A DNA stretch of 64,000 nucleotides from Metallyticus violacea (GCA_030762175.1 CM060846.1:239868012-239932011); one strand, 5' to 3'. Counted from the stretch's first letter, positions 51,340-56,345 are shown. Translations and numbers: made by a program. Notes: generated by a model not told the origin, from the sequence alone.

Positions 51340-52309
51340 AATTATCTTGATGCTGTATACTATCAATATGTAGCTCTTGATAGAAATTCCAAACATTATT
51401 AAATATTTACTTAAAGTTAGCATTAATAATAAGCAAGCTAACTTTGCATATTCATTTTTCTTGCGTAATGAAGAAGTAGGTGAGCAGCATTTCACATAAA
51501 GCTCAGATGTGTATGCAAAATGTTGACTCTTAGATTTTTGTCCTGCTTTCTGTATTTATTTTGATTTTAAACGGAAACCTTTGATTACAAACGGCGATTA
51601 TTCAATAATTTCCCAATATTTGCGAGAGAGATACATTTAAGCAAGCCTAGAAATTAAATAATAAGGTTTTTTGAAATGCAATTTCACAGCACTATCTGTG
51701 GATATTTCTACAAGCTACTCTTATTATATGAGCTAATTTTCACACATTGGCTATTCCAGTTTATACTTTCAGGAGAAATAGAAAAATGCTCGCAGAATCT
51801 ATGGTGTAAACCCTTAAACTATTGATACAAAATTTTTATTCTCTTGGAACTCTTATTCGCGGAACCAATAACATTTGCAAGGCTTGAAAATTTCTCATAG
51901 TTTTATTTTGGTAGGCGATGACATCACAATTCAAACTTGAACCTTATACCTGCACTTGGACGAGCGGCTTGTAAGTCTTGAAAGAAAAGAAACCTCTCGC
52001 TTGCTAATCACCCCTTCCCTTGTCAGTAGAATGTTTCGTATTTCTCTTTTTCTGTAGCAACAACACCTTGAGGACTAAGAACTTTGGCTATCCACATAGC
52101 CATTCCAAAAAAAAATTACCCTCTATGAGTACTAGGATATTTGAAAATAAAAATGCTAAAATAGAAACTAAAACTTTGTTCGAATACATCTAGTTAGAAA
52201 ATAGGTCAATAGGGCTTCACTATCTTCACCTGAAGAACTCCCCTTTCGCCAAATATGTTACAATTAGTGCCTGATTTGTGTTCATGCAACTGATTATTTT
52301 AGGCATATG

Positions 52310-52388
<79 letters not shown>

Positions 52389-54912
52389 TACATAATACTA
52401 GGTACCATATACTATTTTCTTTGTCAATGGGAACGTAAATTGAAAAGTATTGAGCATATCATCGTCGATAATTATATTTATTTGTTATTTTTATTTCCTA
52501 AGAAGTATTCGAATTAATAATATCTGTTTAATTCAATTACTGATATGCTAAAACATAAGCAATGCCATGTGTGAAAATTGTTGTAGCACTGGGATCATCA
52601 TCAGTACATTATATGTAGTCAGGATCAATAGCACTTTTAATCTTAAATATCAAATATTAAGATGTTGCGTTAACTTCTTTTGCTAGTAAAATGTCTAGTT
52701 TTAAAAACGATGTTCAACAGAAGCCATCTTAAAACTGGGGGTTACAACGTTTTTTATCTGAACAAAACACAAAGAGGGTTATATTAGCACACATCCTCTT
52801 GCCATCTCGATGAAAGCAAAAAAACAAAAAAAGAAACAAAAAATCCATAAAGCCTGCCTCAAAAGATAATGGGGATTATTTTTTCAACAATTTTAGTTAT
52901 ACGATTTTTTCCCACACATGATAAATTTGAATAAAATACATATAATAACATTGTCATTACGTTTAAGCTTCAAATTCAACCAGAAATTCATTGCGAAACT
53001 ATGTCTAAGGCACTGTTCACTACTATAACACAAACATTTCATAATGTTTAAAGCAGTTTATCACGCTTTCGTTTCACCGCCACGGGTGGCCGAGGTCTTT
53101 AAGTCTCGTACTCGTGAGCAGGAGGTCTGGGTTCGAATACCGACAGGACCGTCCTTCCTGACTGAGTTTTTTTTTCAGATTTTCCTCAGTCCTCACGAAT
53201 GGCAAATGCCGGGGATGTACCCTAAACTTAGGCCTGGAACGTTTTTTTTTTCCTTCCATAAAAATCAATCCTTTCCCAATATATCATTTCATTTCATGTA
53301 TCACCAGTGTCCATCGCCTGTGGTGACTCTGTAGCAAAAACGGGCGTTAAACAACATTCATTCATACGCTCTCGTTATGTACATGTATTTGATCTGTTTT
53401 GCATTATTTTCTACATCCTCGTATTCTTATTTTTCCTTTATTGTGCTCCACCGTATACTACCATTGCACAGACGTGATCTGCACCACCGCAGCATTATTT
53501 CTATATTTTATCATCTTTGCAACAACTCGTTTGTCCAAGCTGCTCTCAAATATGCACAGATAACGAAATGTATGAAGCCTGATTTAACTTTTGTATGGGA
53601 GCTGACATCGACTTGTCTTACTTTCCCCATCGTATATTCAGGAACTACCGAGTATCTAAAAGCTACTTATGTTAATAAGATCATTTCGGTTACATTTATC
53701 CATCGAACAGCCTCAGTTGTAAATAGCCCTAGTAGTCTGCTACTAATGCTTATATGCATTGATATTTTTCGACAATCAAATTCTGCGTTCTCTTAACTAA
53801 GTGCTTAGCATGTACTGATTTTTTCTTTTCTAGTACAGTCCTTGTATATGTTTCATTTAAAACTTAATTTATGTATTATTAATTGTTGTACATTTGTAAG
53901 GAACACAATGCTTCCTTGAATAATTCTTTACATTAGAACAAACTGACAGATTTCTCACATGCAAATAAATAATACATGAATATACGCATTTTCATCACCA
54001 GTCGATTAGTACATCGCAAAGTATTGTTGAAAGAAGAAAATGCCTGTCGGTTTTAGTAGATCACAAAACCACGCACCTCTATATTTTTACCCAGAAACGC
54101 ACAGAGTAGAATGTTACTCTTTCTTAGCGTTTTTTAAAAAGAATGTTTCTTATCATATTTAACGGAAGTCTCGAATCGACGCCAAGAGCATATTTATTAA
54201 AGTGAGAGTGTATTGATGGCACCGATCCTTCACAGTTTTAGGTCTTGAGCTGGTAGCGTCTATTTAGTATAGTATTACCGTGAAAATGATGATGTTGGTA
54301 ATAGTTATTACTAAAACACACACACACACACATATTGACCAAAATTTGGCATTCTTAACATTTGATATTCTTCTATGCTTTGGTGTACTTACAGAAATGT
54401 TTGCTCGCCTTTTCTTGCCATTATAGCTATTTTCTCAGCTCCTAAAGCCTGCTAAGTAGAGAACTAGGGTAGCTCAACTGCAAAGTGTATATTCACACCA
54501 ATAATATGTTTTATTCCCTATGTCCAGATTAGATAAAGAAATTTCCTCATATCAATATCAGTACTTTACTGGATATGACTTACGCTGTTTCGTTTACCTC
54601 ATGTGTTTGCTTCCCGTGCAAGAATCATAAGCTTGGAAGACAACTAACTATAACTTCCTTATTTACGTTTATTATCTATGATTTTTATTAAATTTCTAAT
54701 TTTATTTATGTAAATATTTACTATAAAGTAAGTTCAGCCTACTAAATACATCTTATTATAACCGGAAAATGTATAATGTTGATGTTCTATTCTGTTTGAA
54801 GGCATGATTTTCATAAACTGAGTAATTAATAGGGCACTTAATATTATTTTAGGTTGTGCAGCAACAGGAGGAGCAAAAATTTGTACAAGAGAGGAAAATA
54901 TCAGCCCAAAAG
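1144..54912 (+). CDS. Titin/Sallimus-like elastic PEVK-type gene, internal part, 27 exons (overview)
   Basis: Overview of the host gene; exons are listed separately. Twenty-two exons are exactly 54 nt and encode 18-residue modules rich in K, E, P and V. They are followed by exons of 321, 63, 66, 60 and 60 nt. Every exon is flanked by AG and GT, is open in only one useful frame, and has phase-0 boundaries; 26 of 27 end in AAG and one in GAG. The gene continues beyond both window edges. Short repetitive charged exons of this kind are known from PEVK springs of titin-family muscle proteins (Sallimus in insects), which set sarcomere elasticity. The VQLKPVKK segment in the 107-codon exon fits that family. 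No Ig or FN3 domain is present to prove it, so another low-complexity charged protein remains possible. Exon structure is firm; the family name is moderate inference. Confidence 0.6.
1524..1577 (+). CDS. Array exon, KELQDKEKPTLKKLEPEK
   Basis: Acceptor tactcatag, donor gtgagaca. It has four residue-level departures from the consensus (L3, D5, L14 and an AAA first codon that is silent), so it is one of the more diverged intact copies. Confidence 0.85.
1928..1948 (+). pseudogene. Short remnant of array exon (deletion type)
   Basis: About 21 nt: AAAGAG joined directly to TAGAACCTGAAA. The in-frame third codon is TAG, the acceptor is absent and the donor reads gttat. Same internal deletion as the other short copies. 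Confidence 0.6.
2299..2352 (+). pseudogene. Dead 54-nt array exon
   Basis: Aligns over the full length after a preserved tag acceptor, but the fourth codon is TAG and the donor is gagag rather than GT. It corresponds to the 'ETEK' position of the local unit. Confidence 0.75.
2687..2706 (+). pseudogene. Short remnant of array exon (deletion type)
   Basis: Has an upstream tag and AAGGAC joined to TATAACCTGAAACA, then gtggg. About 20 nt, so not a multiple of three; use would break the frame. Confidence 0.55.
3057..3110 (+). CDS. Array exon, KEQQETEKPALKKIEPDK
   Basis: Acceptor ttcatag, donor gtgagaac. 'ETEK' subtype with A10, I14 and D17 changes; intact frame. Confidence 0.87.
3429..3482 (+). 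CDS. Array exon, consensus module
   Basis: Encodes KEQQEKEKPTLKKVEPEK and is identical at nucleotide level to ten other copies. Acceptor ttactcatag, donor gtgagaca. First of a run of 14 intact copies up to 7,933. Confidence 0.93.
3793..3846 (+). CDS. Array exon, consensus module
   Basis: Nucleotide-identical consensus copy; acceptor tttgcttatag, donor gtgagaca. Its downstream intron ('actaccaatgtttttggcac') matches those after 5,333 and 10,169, marking the start of a duplicated multi-exon block. Confidence 0.93.
4162..4215 (+). CDS. Array exon, consensus module
   Basis: Nucleotide-identical consensus copy. The downstream intron carries an expanded (TA)n and 'gcagagtagaaaacttagttatt', shared with the introns after 5,702 and 10,548. 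Confidence 0.93.
4538..4591 (+). CDS. Array exon, consensus module
   Basis: Nucleotide-identical consensus copy; followed by an intron shared with the copy at 6,023. Confidence 0.93.
4918..4971 (+). CDS. Array exon, consensus module, CAG acceptor
   Basis: Same protein as the consensus with a silent AAA first codon. Acceptor is tgcacag instead of ctcatag, a pairing seen again only at 6,403; donor gtgagaca. Confidence 0.92.
5280..5333 (+). CDS. Array exon, KEQQEKEKPTLKKLEPEK
   Basis: One base change (GTA to TTA) gives L14. Start of the second copy of the 1.49 kb block. Confidence 0.92.
5649..5702 (+). CDS. Array exon, consensus module
   Basis: Nucleotide-identical consensus copy; counterpart of 4,162 in the duplicated block (offset 1,487 bp). 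Confidence 0.93.
6023..6076 (+). CDS. Array exon, consensus module
   Basis: Nucleotide-identical consensus copy; counterpart of 4,538 (offset 1,485 bp). Confidence 0.93.
6403..6456 (+). CDS. Array exon, consensus module, CAG acceptor
   Basis: Silent AAA first codon and tgcacag acceptor, as at 4,918 (offset 1,485 bp). The intron after it differs from that after 4,971, so the block duplication ends near here. Confidence 0.92.
6775..6828 (+). CDS. Array exon, consensus protein
   Basis: One silent change (AAG to AAA at codon 12). Acceptor gttcatag, donor gtgagaca. Confidence 0.92.
7151..7204 (+). CDS. Array exon, consensus module
   Basis: Nucleotide-identical consensus copy. Its intron matches the one after 4,971 ('tcatcgtgtttt'-like and 'tttctccagccattt' variants), showing exchange between non-adjacent units. 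Confidence 0.93.
7515..7568 (+). CDS. Array exon, consensus module, GTAAG donor
   Basis: Nucleotide-identical consensus copy; the only array exon with a gtaag donor rather than gtgag. Confidence 0.93.
7880..7933 (+). CDS. Array exon, consensus module
   Basis: Nucleotide-identical consensus copy and the last of the 14-copy run. A broken stretch of about 1.8 kb follows. Confidence 0.93.
8283..8302 (+). pseudogene. Short remnant of array exon (deletion type)
   Basis: AAGGAATAGAACATGAAGTA after 'attcagtg'. Same internal deletion as at 1,928 and an in-frame TAG. Confidence 0.55.
8645..8698 (+). pseudogene. Dead 54-nt array exon
   Basis: Full-length alignment with a kept atag acceptor, but the first and third codons are TAG and the donor has become ttgag. 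'ETEK' position of the unit. Confidence 0.75.
9026..9079 (+). pseudogene. Array exon with open frame but both splice sites lost
   Basis: Reads KEQKEKEKPILKKVENEK without a stop, yet the acceptor AG is AT and the donor GT is AT. Canonical splicing would skip it, although the module itself is intact. The residue changes N16 and K4 are at otherwise fixed positions. Confidence 0.7.
9431..9450 (+). pseudogene. Short remnant of array exon (deletion type)
   Basis: AAGAAATATAGCCTGAACCT between ttcttag and gtagg. Plausible splice signals survive, but 20 nt would shift the frame. Confidence 0.5.
9779..9832 (+). CDS. Array exon, KEQQETEKPTLKKVEPLK
   Basis: 'ETEK' subtype, acceptor tttcatag, donor gtgagaac. 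E17 has become L, the only hydrophobic residue at that site in the intact copies. Confidence 0.86.
10116..10169 (+). CDS. Array exon, consensus protein
   Basis: Consensus protein with two silent changes (AAA-GAG at codons 6-7 and TTG at codon 11). Its intron matches those after 3,846 and 5,333, so this is the start of a third, shorter copy of the block. Confidence 0.92.
10495..10548 (+). CDS. Array exon, consensus module
   Basis: Nucleotide-identical consensus copy; counterpart of 4,162 and 5,649 by intron sequence. Confidence 0.93.
10853..10906 (+). CDS. Array exon, consensus module (last intact array copy)
   Basis: Nucleotide-identical consensus copy; counterpart of 4,538 and 6,023. Its intron departs from theirs after about 70 bp and runs into half-exon copies. 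Confidence 0.92.
11036..11059 (+). pseudogene. 3' half of array exon
   Basis: TTGAAGAAAGTAGAGCCTGA with its continuation, i.e. the last eight codons (LKKVEPEE), joined upstream to intron sequence 'ttttcattttca'. No AG acceptor is present; donor-like gttag follows. Confidence 0.7.
11190..11213 (+). pseudogene. 3' half of array exon, second tandem copy
   Basis: Same junction of intron and half exon as at 11,036, repeated 154 bp further on, now with a TAA codon (CCT-TAA) and no GT donor. Confidence 0.7.
11561..11580 (+). pseudogene. Short remnant of array exon (deletion type)
   Basis: AAGGAGTAGAAGCTGAATTA then gtgata. Same deletion and in-frame TAG; acceptor reads attg. Confidence 0.6.
11917..11966 (+). 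pseudogene. Dead array exon with internal deletion
   Basis: Follows a kept 'attag' but is 50 nt rather than 54, so the frame is broken; the donor has become ttgag. Recognisable by 'gcagagaaacct' and 'aaagtagaaccagaaaa'. Confidence 0.7.
12066..12397 (+). mobile_element. tRNA-derived SINE family A, copy 1, with target-site duplication
   Basis: Body runs from a tRNA-like head (GGTCCTGG..., B box GGTTCAAGTCC) through 'gatcgatggattttttcgggcgtaaaaatcc' to a poly-A tail at about 12,363-12,380. It is bounded by ttactctaattg (12,066-12,077) and ttactctcattg (12,386-12,397), an 11/12 duplication. Against copy 2 the head lacks about 11 nt that carry the A box, so this copy cannot itself be a good polymerase III template. 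It sits in an array intron just after the dead exon at 11,917. Confidence 0.88.
12600..13549. other. Intron sequence, no recognised feature
   Basis: AT-rich single-copy-looking sequence between the end of the array and the GC-richer inverted-repeat element. Short open frames here overlap the element boundary and show no family signature. Confidence 0.6.
13550..14090 (+). repeat. Left inverted arm of the 4.6 kb element
   Basis: Pairs with 17,480-18,150. The best conserved stretches are the 'gaaggttgatggaac' core, 'cacttacaaac' and 'gaatgagtc.attgggatgactg'. Confidence 0.6.
15419..15718 (+). pseudogene. Decayed Jockey-type endonuclease domain fragment
   Basis: One frame reads HHPAPVSPTQHLETVAVLTS, then ALVPGYYLPPGVPF and finally AGNLKAKHRQNC. 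This is the order of a non-LTR apurinic-like endonuclease: the 'ETVAV...' strand, the 'aaYrPPg' strand and the GDLNAKH catalytic motif. Here that motif reads AGNLKAKH, so the key aspartate is gone. No longer frame is kept, and it lies inside the inverted-repeat element. Confidence 0.5.
16060..16430 (+). pseudogene. Decayed start of a non-LTR reverse transcriptase
   Basis: The first frame reads SRKLRRMAEQDHNHPVMHR and LLSRIRYLIR, then a frame break. The second frame reads WRIIRKLRGDRNVHS, SIYGWRGRLAYEP, ALANELN and PIDDPA. This matches the linker before the RT palm in Jockey-type elements (a 'W...kkLrg...pi.g..g.ay.p..ka.ala' pattern). It follows the endonuclease relic in the right order and strand. 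Confidence 0.5.
17480..18150 (-). repeat. Right inverted arm of the 4.6 kb element
   Basis: Inverted partner of 13,550-14,090; see the element entry for matching blocks. It includes small indels relative to the left arm. Confidence 0.6.
18150..18879. other. Intron sequence, no recognised feature
   Basis: AT-rich spacer between the inverted-repeat element and SINE A copy 2. Nothing beyond short chance frames. Confidence 0.5.
18880..19205 (+). mobile_element. tRNA-derived SINE family A, copy 2, with target-site duplication
   Basis: Flanked by ccccacaaaat at 18,880-18,890 and 19,195-19,205. The tRNA-like head is complete: an A-box-like GGTGTAGTGGTT and a B box GGGTTCGAACCC. The body then reads 'gatcgatggatttttccgggcgtaaaaatcc...cggcacgaaaaagaacctcaagcctgaa', and a short A-rich tail ends it. 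Perfect duplication and intact promoter boxes suggest a younger insertion than copy 1. Confidence 0.9.
19206..20906. other. Intron sequence, no recognised feature
   Basis: Remainder of the 10.0 kb intron between the last array exon and the exon at 20,907. AT-rich, with no family recognised. Confidence 0.55.
20907..20960 (+). CDS. Single 54-nt exon, KKAEAEQKPVLKKVEIEK
   Basis: Acceptor 'ttttttccatgtag', donor gtgagcat, phase 0. Same length and frame as the array exons and the same skeleton: acidic start, KP at residues 8-9, LKKVE at 11-15, terminal EK. It is a diverged, non-amplified relative about 10 kb downstream of the array, and its flanking introns do not show the array skeleton. Confidence 0.88.
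20961..21358 (+). other. 398-bp intron
   Basis: AT-rich intron between the two single 54-nt exons. It is the only downstream intron with a length close to the array introns, consistent with an old tandem duplication of exon plus intron. Confidence 0.8.
21359..21412 (+). CDS. Single 54-nt exon, EEMPEIQPSFKKVPDKEK
   Basis: Acceptor tttttaaaag, donor gtgagaga, phase 0, exactly 18 codons. It retains P9, FKKV at 11-14 and terminal EK. Together with 20,907 it looks like an ancestral-type module from which the amplified version could have come. Confidence 0.85.
21413..24879. other. First part of a 5.9 kb intron
   Basis: AT-rich with modest GC-richer patches near 22,100-22,450 and 23,380-23,700. 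Contains a short SINE B tail (listed) and a possible 15-nt micro-exon at 23,522-23,536 (see findings). Nothing else recognised. Confidence 0.5.
22418..22472 (+). mobile_element. 3' tail fragment of SINE family B
   Basis: 'gtaccgcctgtgatgtctta...gtcgttaaacactatt' matches the end of the family B copies at 37,246 and 53,075 ('ccaccgcctgtggtgcctc...ggcgttaaacactatt'). The head and body are missing or unrecognisable. Confidence 0.45.
24880..25910 (+). pseudogene. Dead Tc1/mariner-superfamily transposase (DUF4817-like helix-turn-helix type)
   Basis: Pieces appear in the expected order on the + strand: an N-terminal DNA-binding part (A.EARRLYKERFLGRTRTT near 24,975); the first catalytic region (FLRNVLFSDEVMFLNKGTVN, then MHYWSV near 25,340-25,415); an MWFQLDGAP block carrying the second aspartate near 25,590; a WIGRG-like and LAPSDFFL block near 25,670-25,740; and a C-terminal segment ending SLQQRAQICINQ with HFEHL near 25,850-25,905. 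Several frameshifts and stops separate the pieces, so it cannot be expressed. Terminal inverted repeats were not found. Confidence 0.75.
25911..27323. other. Intron sequence with homopolymer tract
   Basis: Contains an A-rich run with a G tract at about 26,046-26,096 and otherwise AT-rich intron. The long F-rich minus-strand frame here is an artefact of the homopolymer. Confidence 0.6.
27324..27644 (+). CDS. 107-codon spacer exon of the titin-like gene
   Basis: Acceptor 'ctttattaatttag', donor gtaggg, 321 nt, phase 0 at both ends; the frame remains open past the donor and stops at 27,720. The protein starts NQEELEEISKTAHVKAQEQL and is lysine-, glutamate- and glutamine-rich without cysteine. 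Near residues 78-92 it reads VPFHMVQLKPVKKQPKP. Segments of the form V-x-L-K-P-x-K are common in linker regions of insect titin-type muscle proteins, which is my main family clue. No fold is predicted; it is probably disordered. It is the only long exon in the window and may be constitutive among small cassette-like exons. Confidence 0.82.
27645..30039. other. 2.4 kb intron
   Basis: AT-rich; a GATA/GAAA/GAAC-type simple repeat lies at about 28,731-28,800. No genes or mobile elements recognised. Confidence 0.6.
30040..30102 (+). CDS. 21-codon exon with RRKHSLE motif
   Basis: Acceptor 'gatttgtcattttag', donor gtatgg, 63 nt, phase 0. Reads LKNGVHLDRRKHSLEVENVE plus a final K. The ending VENVEK echoes the VE.EK end of the 54-nt modules. 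RRKHS is a basophilic-kinase-type site (R-x-x-S with adjacent basic residues). Confidence 0.75.
30103..32729. other. 2.6 kb intron
   Basis: AT-rich throughout, with no recognised elements. Confidence 0.6.
32730..32795 (+). CDS. 22-codon serine-rich exon with RRSSI motif
   Basis: Acceptor 'tactgttttcaattatcag', donor gtacat, 66 nt, phase 0, and the only exon ending in GAG. It starts EPIRSSSEPES and ends SSRRSSIQE; 8 of 22 residues are serine. RRSSI fits the R-R-x-S-hydrophobic consensus of protein kinase A. It directly precedes the 15.8 kb intron. Confidence 0.78.
35701..35778. repeat. (TAA)n microsatellite
   Basis: About 26 trinucleotide units with one TGA-type interruption. Confidence 0.95.
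36711..36777. repeat. (TAA)n microsatellite
   Basis: About 22 perfect units. It creates an artefactual tyrosine-run frame on the minus strand. Confidence 0.95.
37236..37537 (+). mobile_element. tRNA-derived SINE family B, copy 1, with target-site duplication
   Basis: Head 'gccacgggtggccgaggtcgttaaggcgcgg' is tRNA-Leu/Ser-like (TGGCCGAGGTCGTTAAGGCG) with B box AGTTCGAATCC. The body is 'aggaccgtcctccctgactgaggta...cctcagtcctcataaatggcaaat' and the tail 'tgtccaccgcctgtggtgcctc...ggcgttaaacactatt'. Flanked by ctcccattct at 37,236-37,245 and 37,528-37,537. Confidence 0.9.
37538..41660. other. Middle part of the 15.8 kb intron
   Basis: AT-rich, with a (TC)n tract at about 38,173-38,204 and a short (AAAT)n at about 40,366-40,388. 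No gene or element recognised. Confidence 0.6.
41660..42837 (+). mobile_element. 5' part of a non-LTR retrotransposon with a decayed ORF1
   Basis: A GC-richer segment starts near 41,660. Translation from about 41,814 (an ACG where ATG is expected) gives KKQLWITVALAVYVIIGGID followed by VNPEPEDLNEVLETLKI, a lysine-rich coiled-coil-like stretch, then RRKMNLIIFGVKEDID and KLKGTKIFVDQDFIKEERW after a frameshift. The 'NLIIFGV..E...FRI.R' and later 'G...I..DF..E.R' blocks are the RRM-like core seen in insect non-LTR ORF1 proteins. The N-terminal G-I-D-V-N-P-E-P resembles a 2A peptide. At least two frameshifts are present. No matching RT lies directly downstream; the segment ends at a (TA)n run. Confidence 0.65.
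42838..42900. repeat. (TA)n microsatellite
   Basis: About 31 TA units, immediately between the ORF1 fragment and the Penelope-like element's left inverted repeat. Confidence 0.97.
42901..43005 (-). repeat. Left inverted repeat of the Penelope-like element
   Basis: From 'aaacaatgtaatacag' to 'cttcagcctgtagataaa'; reverse complement of 44,894-44,997 with a handful of differences. It is an inverted copy of the element's own 3' end placed at its 5' side, touching the (TA)n run. Confidence 0.92.
43254..44566 (+). pseudogene. Penelope-like reverse transcriptase, frameshifted
   Basis: Three frames carry successive RT parts. At 43,254-43,601: NQEDYINRIE and PRMYALPKLHKKDNGMRSII with SPTYLLAKK. At about 43,631-43,870: SFDVKALFPNSP, a TAA, then GLAMGNRLSPFLADF. 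At 43,868-44,566: WYRYVDDIFAI with the catalytic YVDD, then SGYLPFLDVKI. The order LPKLHK, SFDV, G..MG..LSP, YVDD, FLD is that of Penelope RTs. The catalytic aspartates are still visible, but a stop at 43,735 and two frame changes make it non-functional. Confidence 0.85.
44511..44909 (+). pseudogene. GIY-YIG endonuclease domain of the Penelope-like element
   Basis: Open for 132 codons: SGIYEIKCAECDKKYIGKTK near residues 7-26 contains both GIY and YIG; R33 and the downstream KEHFRN and H(F)WN segments fit the family. It overlaps the preceding RT frame by 56 nt in another frame, so the junction is probably a frameshift. The nuclease provides target cleavage in these elements. The domain itself looks intact, but its RT partner is not. 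Confidence 0.82.
44894..44997 (+). repeat. Right inverted repeat of the Penelope-like element
   Basis: 'tttatctacaggctgaag...actgtattacattgttt', overlapping the last codons of the GIY-YIG frame and the 3' untranslated end; inverted partner at 42,901-43,005. Confidence 0.92.
44998..46120. other. Unclassified, partly GC-richer intron segment
   Basis: From 44,998 to about 45,780 composition and the structured 'ccctagcctttggagaatcaattcc' and 'ttgacctgcccatcaagggcgg' segments suggest more mobile-element sequence, perhaps untranslated end of a retroelement. I could not assign it. A (GT)n tract lies at 46,072-46,094. Confidence 0.4.
46120..47460 (+). pseudogene. Decayed Jockey/I-type reverse transcriptase
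   Basis: RT landmarks occur in order across several frames: FEPITEDELIKII and KKSTV near 46,240-46,310; NEQNEFIKK near 46,580; LDISKVCDS near 46,685 (the usual D-x-S-K-A-F-D site); LLADDTNIFV near 46,955 (the F/LADD catalytic site); and RIYYPYFHSCLKYGLIFWG near 47,300-47,355 with LQKSVTRI after it. Numerous stops and frameshifts; AT content has drifted to that of the intron, suggesting an old insertion. Confidence 0.7.
47461..48570. other. End of the 15.8 kb intron
   Basis: AT-rich; a compound (TA)n(GT)n(GC)n tract at about 48,230-48,263. No other feature. Confidence 0.6.
48571..48630 (+). CDS. 20-codon exon with RRKSS motif
   Basis: Acceptor 'ttcattttcttcaacag', donor gtaattaag, 60 nt, phase 0. 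Reads VTETKTEVRRKSSTVKAGDK. Strong splice signals on both sides. RRKSS is another basophilic-kinase-type site. Confidence 0.8.
48631..50278. other. First part of a 6.2 kb intron
   Basis: AT-rich, nothing recognised. Confidence 0.6.
50279..50372. repeat. (CATA)n microsatellite
   Basis: About 23 tetranucleotide units, abutting the mariner-like element. Responsible for the HTYI- and MYVC-repeat frames on both strands. Confidence 0.96.
50375..51199 (+). mobile_element. Internally deleted mariner-superfamily element with terminal inverted repeats
   Basis: Left end GTGCCAAAAATGCATACA (50,375-50,392) pairs with right end TGTATACATTTTTGACAC (51,182-51,199), 16 of 18 matching. Inside is a fused transposase relic. 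The N-terminal DNA-binding part reads ENVVEVQRQWKRLQNRTAN with an RTKFE-like continuation (50,670-50,830). The C-terminal part is RRGPIEFTPHYPDVAPLKL and, in another frame, FANVAQSVVQHTQKCIDANG (50,860-51,095). The first two catalytic aspartate regions are absent. A 90-bp segment beginning 'tgtagtatgatgttctgtaaac' is doubled at about 50,455 and 50,545. Non-autonomous and dead. Confidence 0.8.
51201..51222. repeat. (GT)n microsatellite
   Basis: Eleven GT units directly after the mariner-like element's right end. Confidence 0.95.
51304..51335. repeat. (TA)n microsatellite
   Basis: About 16 TA units. Confidence 0.95.
51340..53062. other. Middle part of the 6.2 kb intron
   Basis: AT-rich with a long (AAT)n array at 52,311-52,386. 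No gene or element recognised. Confidence 0.6.
52311..52386. repeat. (TAA)n microsatellite
   Basis: About 25 perfect units. Confidence 0.96.
53063..53376 (+). mobile_element. tRNA-derived SINE family B, copy 2, with target-site duplication
   Basis: Same head, body and tail as the copy at 37,246. Flanked by acgctttcgtt (53,063-53,073) and acgctctcgtt (53,366-53,376), 10/11. The A-box-like GTGGCCGAGGTC and B box GGTTCGAATACC are recognisable. Confidence 0.9.
53377..54852. other. End of the 6.2 kb intron
   Basis: AT-rich with a short (AC)n at about 54,316-54,332. The 139-aa frame at 53,377-53,796 has no family signature and I do not support it as a gene. Confidence 0.55.
54853..54912 (+). CDS. 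20-codon exon with ERKIS motif (last exon seen)
   Basis: Acceptor 'aatattattttag', donor gtatgt, 60 nt, phase 0. Reads VVQQQEEQKFVQERKISAQK. Glutamine/glutamate-rich, with an R-K-I-S site in the same relative place as the sites in the three preceding exons. The next exon lies beyond the window or was not recognised. Confidence 0.78.
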
Positions 54913-56345
54913 GTATGTATATATGTTTTTGTTTTATTTTCTGAAATTGCAAACTACTTTATAATTCAAATTTTGAATTTTAACTTATTGACGTGTTTCA
55001 AAGATTAGATCGCAAGTAACAAAGAAATACAAACATTCTGCTTAGAAAGTAGTGCTAGTCATAGTTTAAGATGATGCCACTCAAATTTACACTTACTTTA
55101 CACACCTGCACACTTTTTAGAAAAAAATAACCAACTCCTAATTTGGCAGCAATATGAAATAAATTACTGTAAAGTAAAATCTTATTTATGTTATAACCAC
55201 CTTCATATTATATATACTATAATATTTGGCTATTAAAATATGAATAAGGAATATTTGAATAATCAGATATACAAGTGGTTACACAGAAAAATGTTCAGCA
55301 TATTAACCTGAGAAGATGCATGAAAAGAATAATACTGGATTTTGGAAATTTACATTTAGGTAAAATGTGGAAAACAAACAGCACGTCCATAAAATGATAT
55401 AGACCTTAATTTAAAGTTCATGATTAAAACATTTAGTTTGTATGTCTGTTAGCAACTAAAATACAAAGTCTATTAAAACAACGATTATAACCATTTAAGA
55501 ACTTAAAACTCTCATATTTTTCAATTTTTGGCATTTATTATTGTAATATTTGGTGATTTGTAAGGAATATGAAAGGTTTTTATCTGCAAACAAGCTGTTC
55601 ATATACATAAAATGTGCTTCTTTAAATATAAAGTCAATGTAAATTAAATTTACAATTTATTTGACAAGCAATATTACTTTTTTCAAGTCAATTATTTCCT
55701 TTGCCATTTCATTTTATTTAATTTAATTTAATTTCATTCCATTTTATTTTATTTTTTATTTTGATAGTTTCTTAAGTGGCAGACAGTGCTTTCAATAAAG
55801 TGAAATGTGTAGGTCTAATTCAGATTTTCCTATTATTTACATACTTTCATTTAGGTAACACTTTTATTAGTGTCTGTGTAAAAGTGCATTTTAGGATTCC
55901 AAAATAAAGAAAATAAACCGCAAATTTGAGGAGCATTTCTCAATCCGGATATACAGCTATGCAAAATTAAACTTTTATTTGTCACAAGAGCTATATTAGG
56001 TGAATTTAAAAGTATTTTACTCATAATTAGAATATGATATAATTACATTTAATCAAACGTGATTTTTTGCTTTGATAGAAAATGCGCTTATGTGAACGTT
56101 CTCTGTGCTCATCACTGAGAGCCCCGACATTTTCTGGAAGGAACTCTATGATGGCAAAAATTTTGATTTGAAAATACATATTACAACCCACATTTTTATT
56201 CCATTCAGGAGTCGGAAATTCATGTTTAGACCACATGTTCTTAATGTGGTGAGAATTTTGCCTCTGCTGTCTTATTCAAGTAAGAAACAACATTTTGTAT
56301 TCTCCAATAGAAAATGAAATCAAATACTAAAGCATTCACGTTCAA
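54913..56345. other. Start of an intron longer than 9 kb
   Basis: AT-rich, with an (ATTTA/ATTTT)n-type simple tract around 55,706-55,760. No element recognised. Confidence 0.55.
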
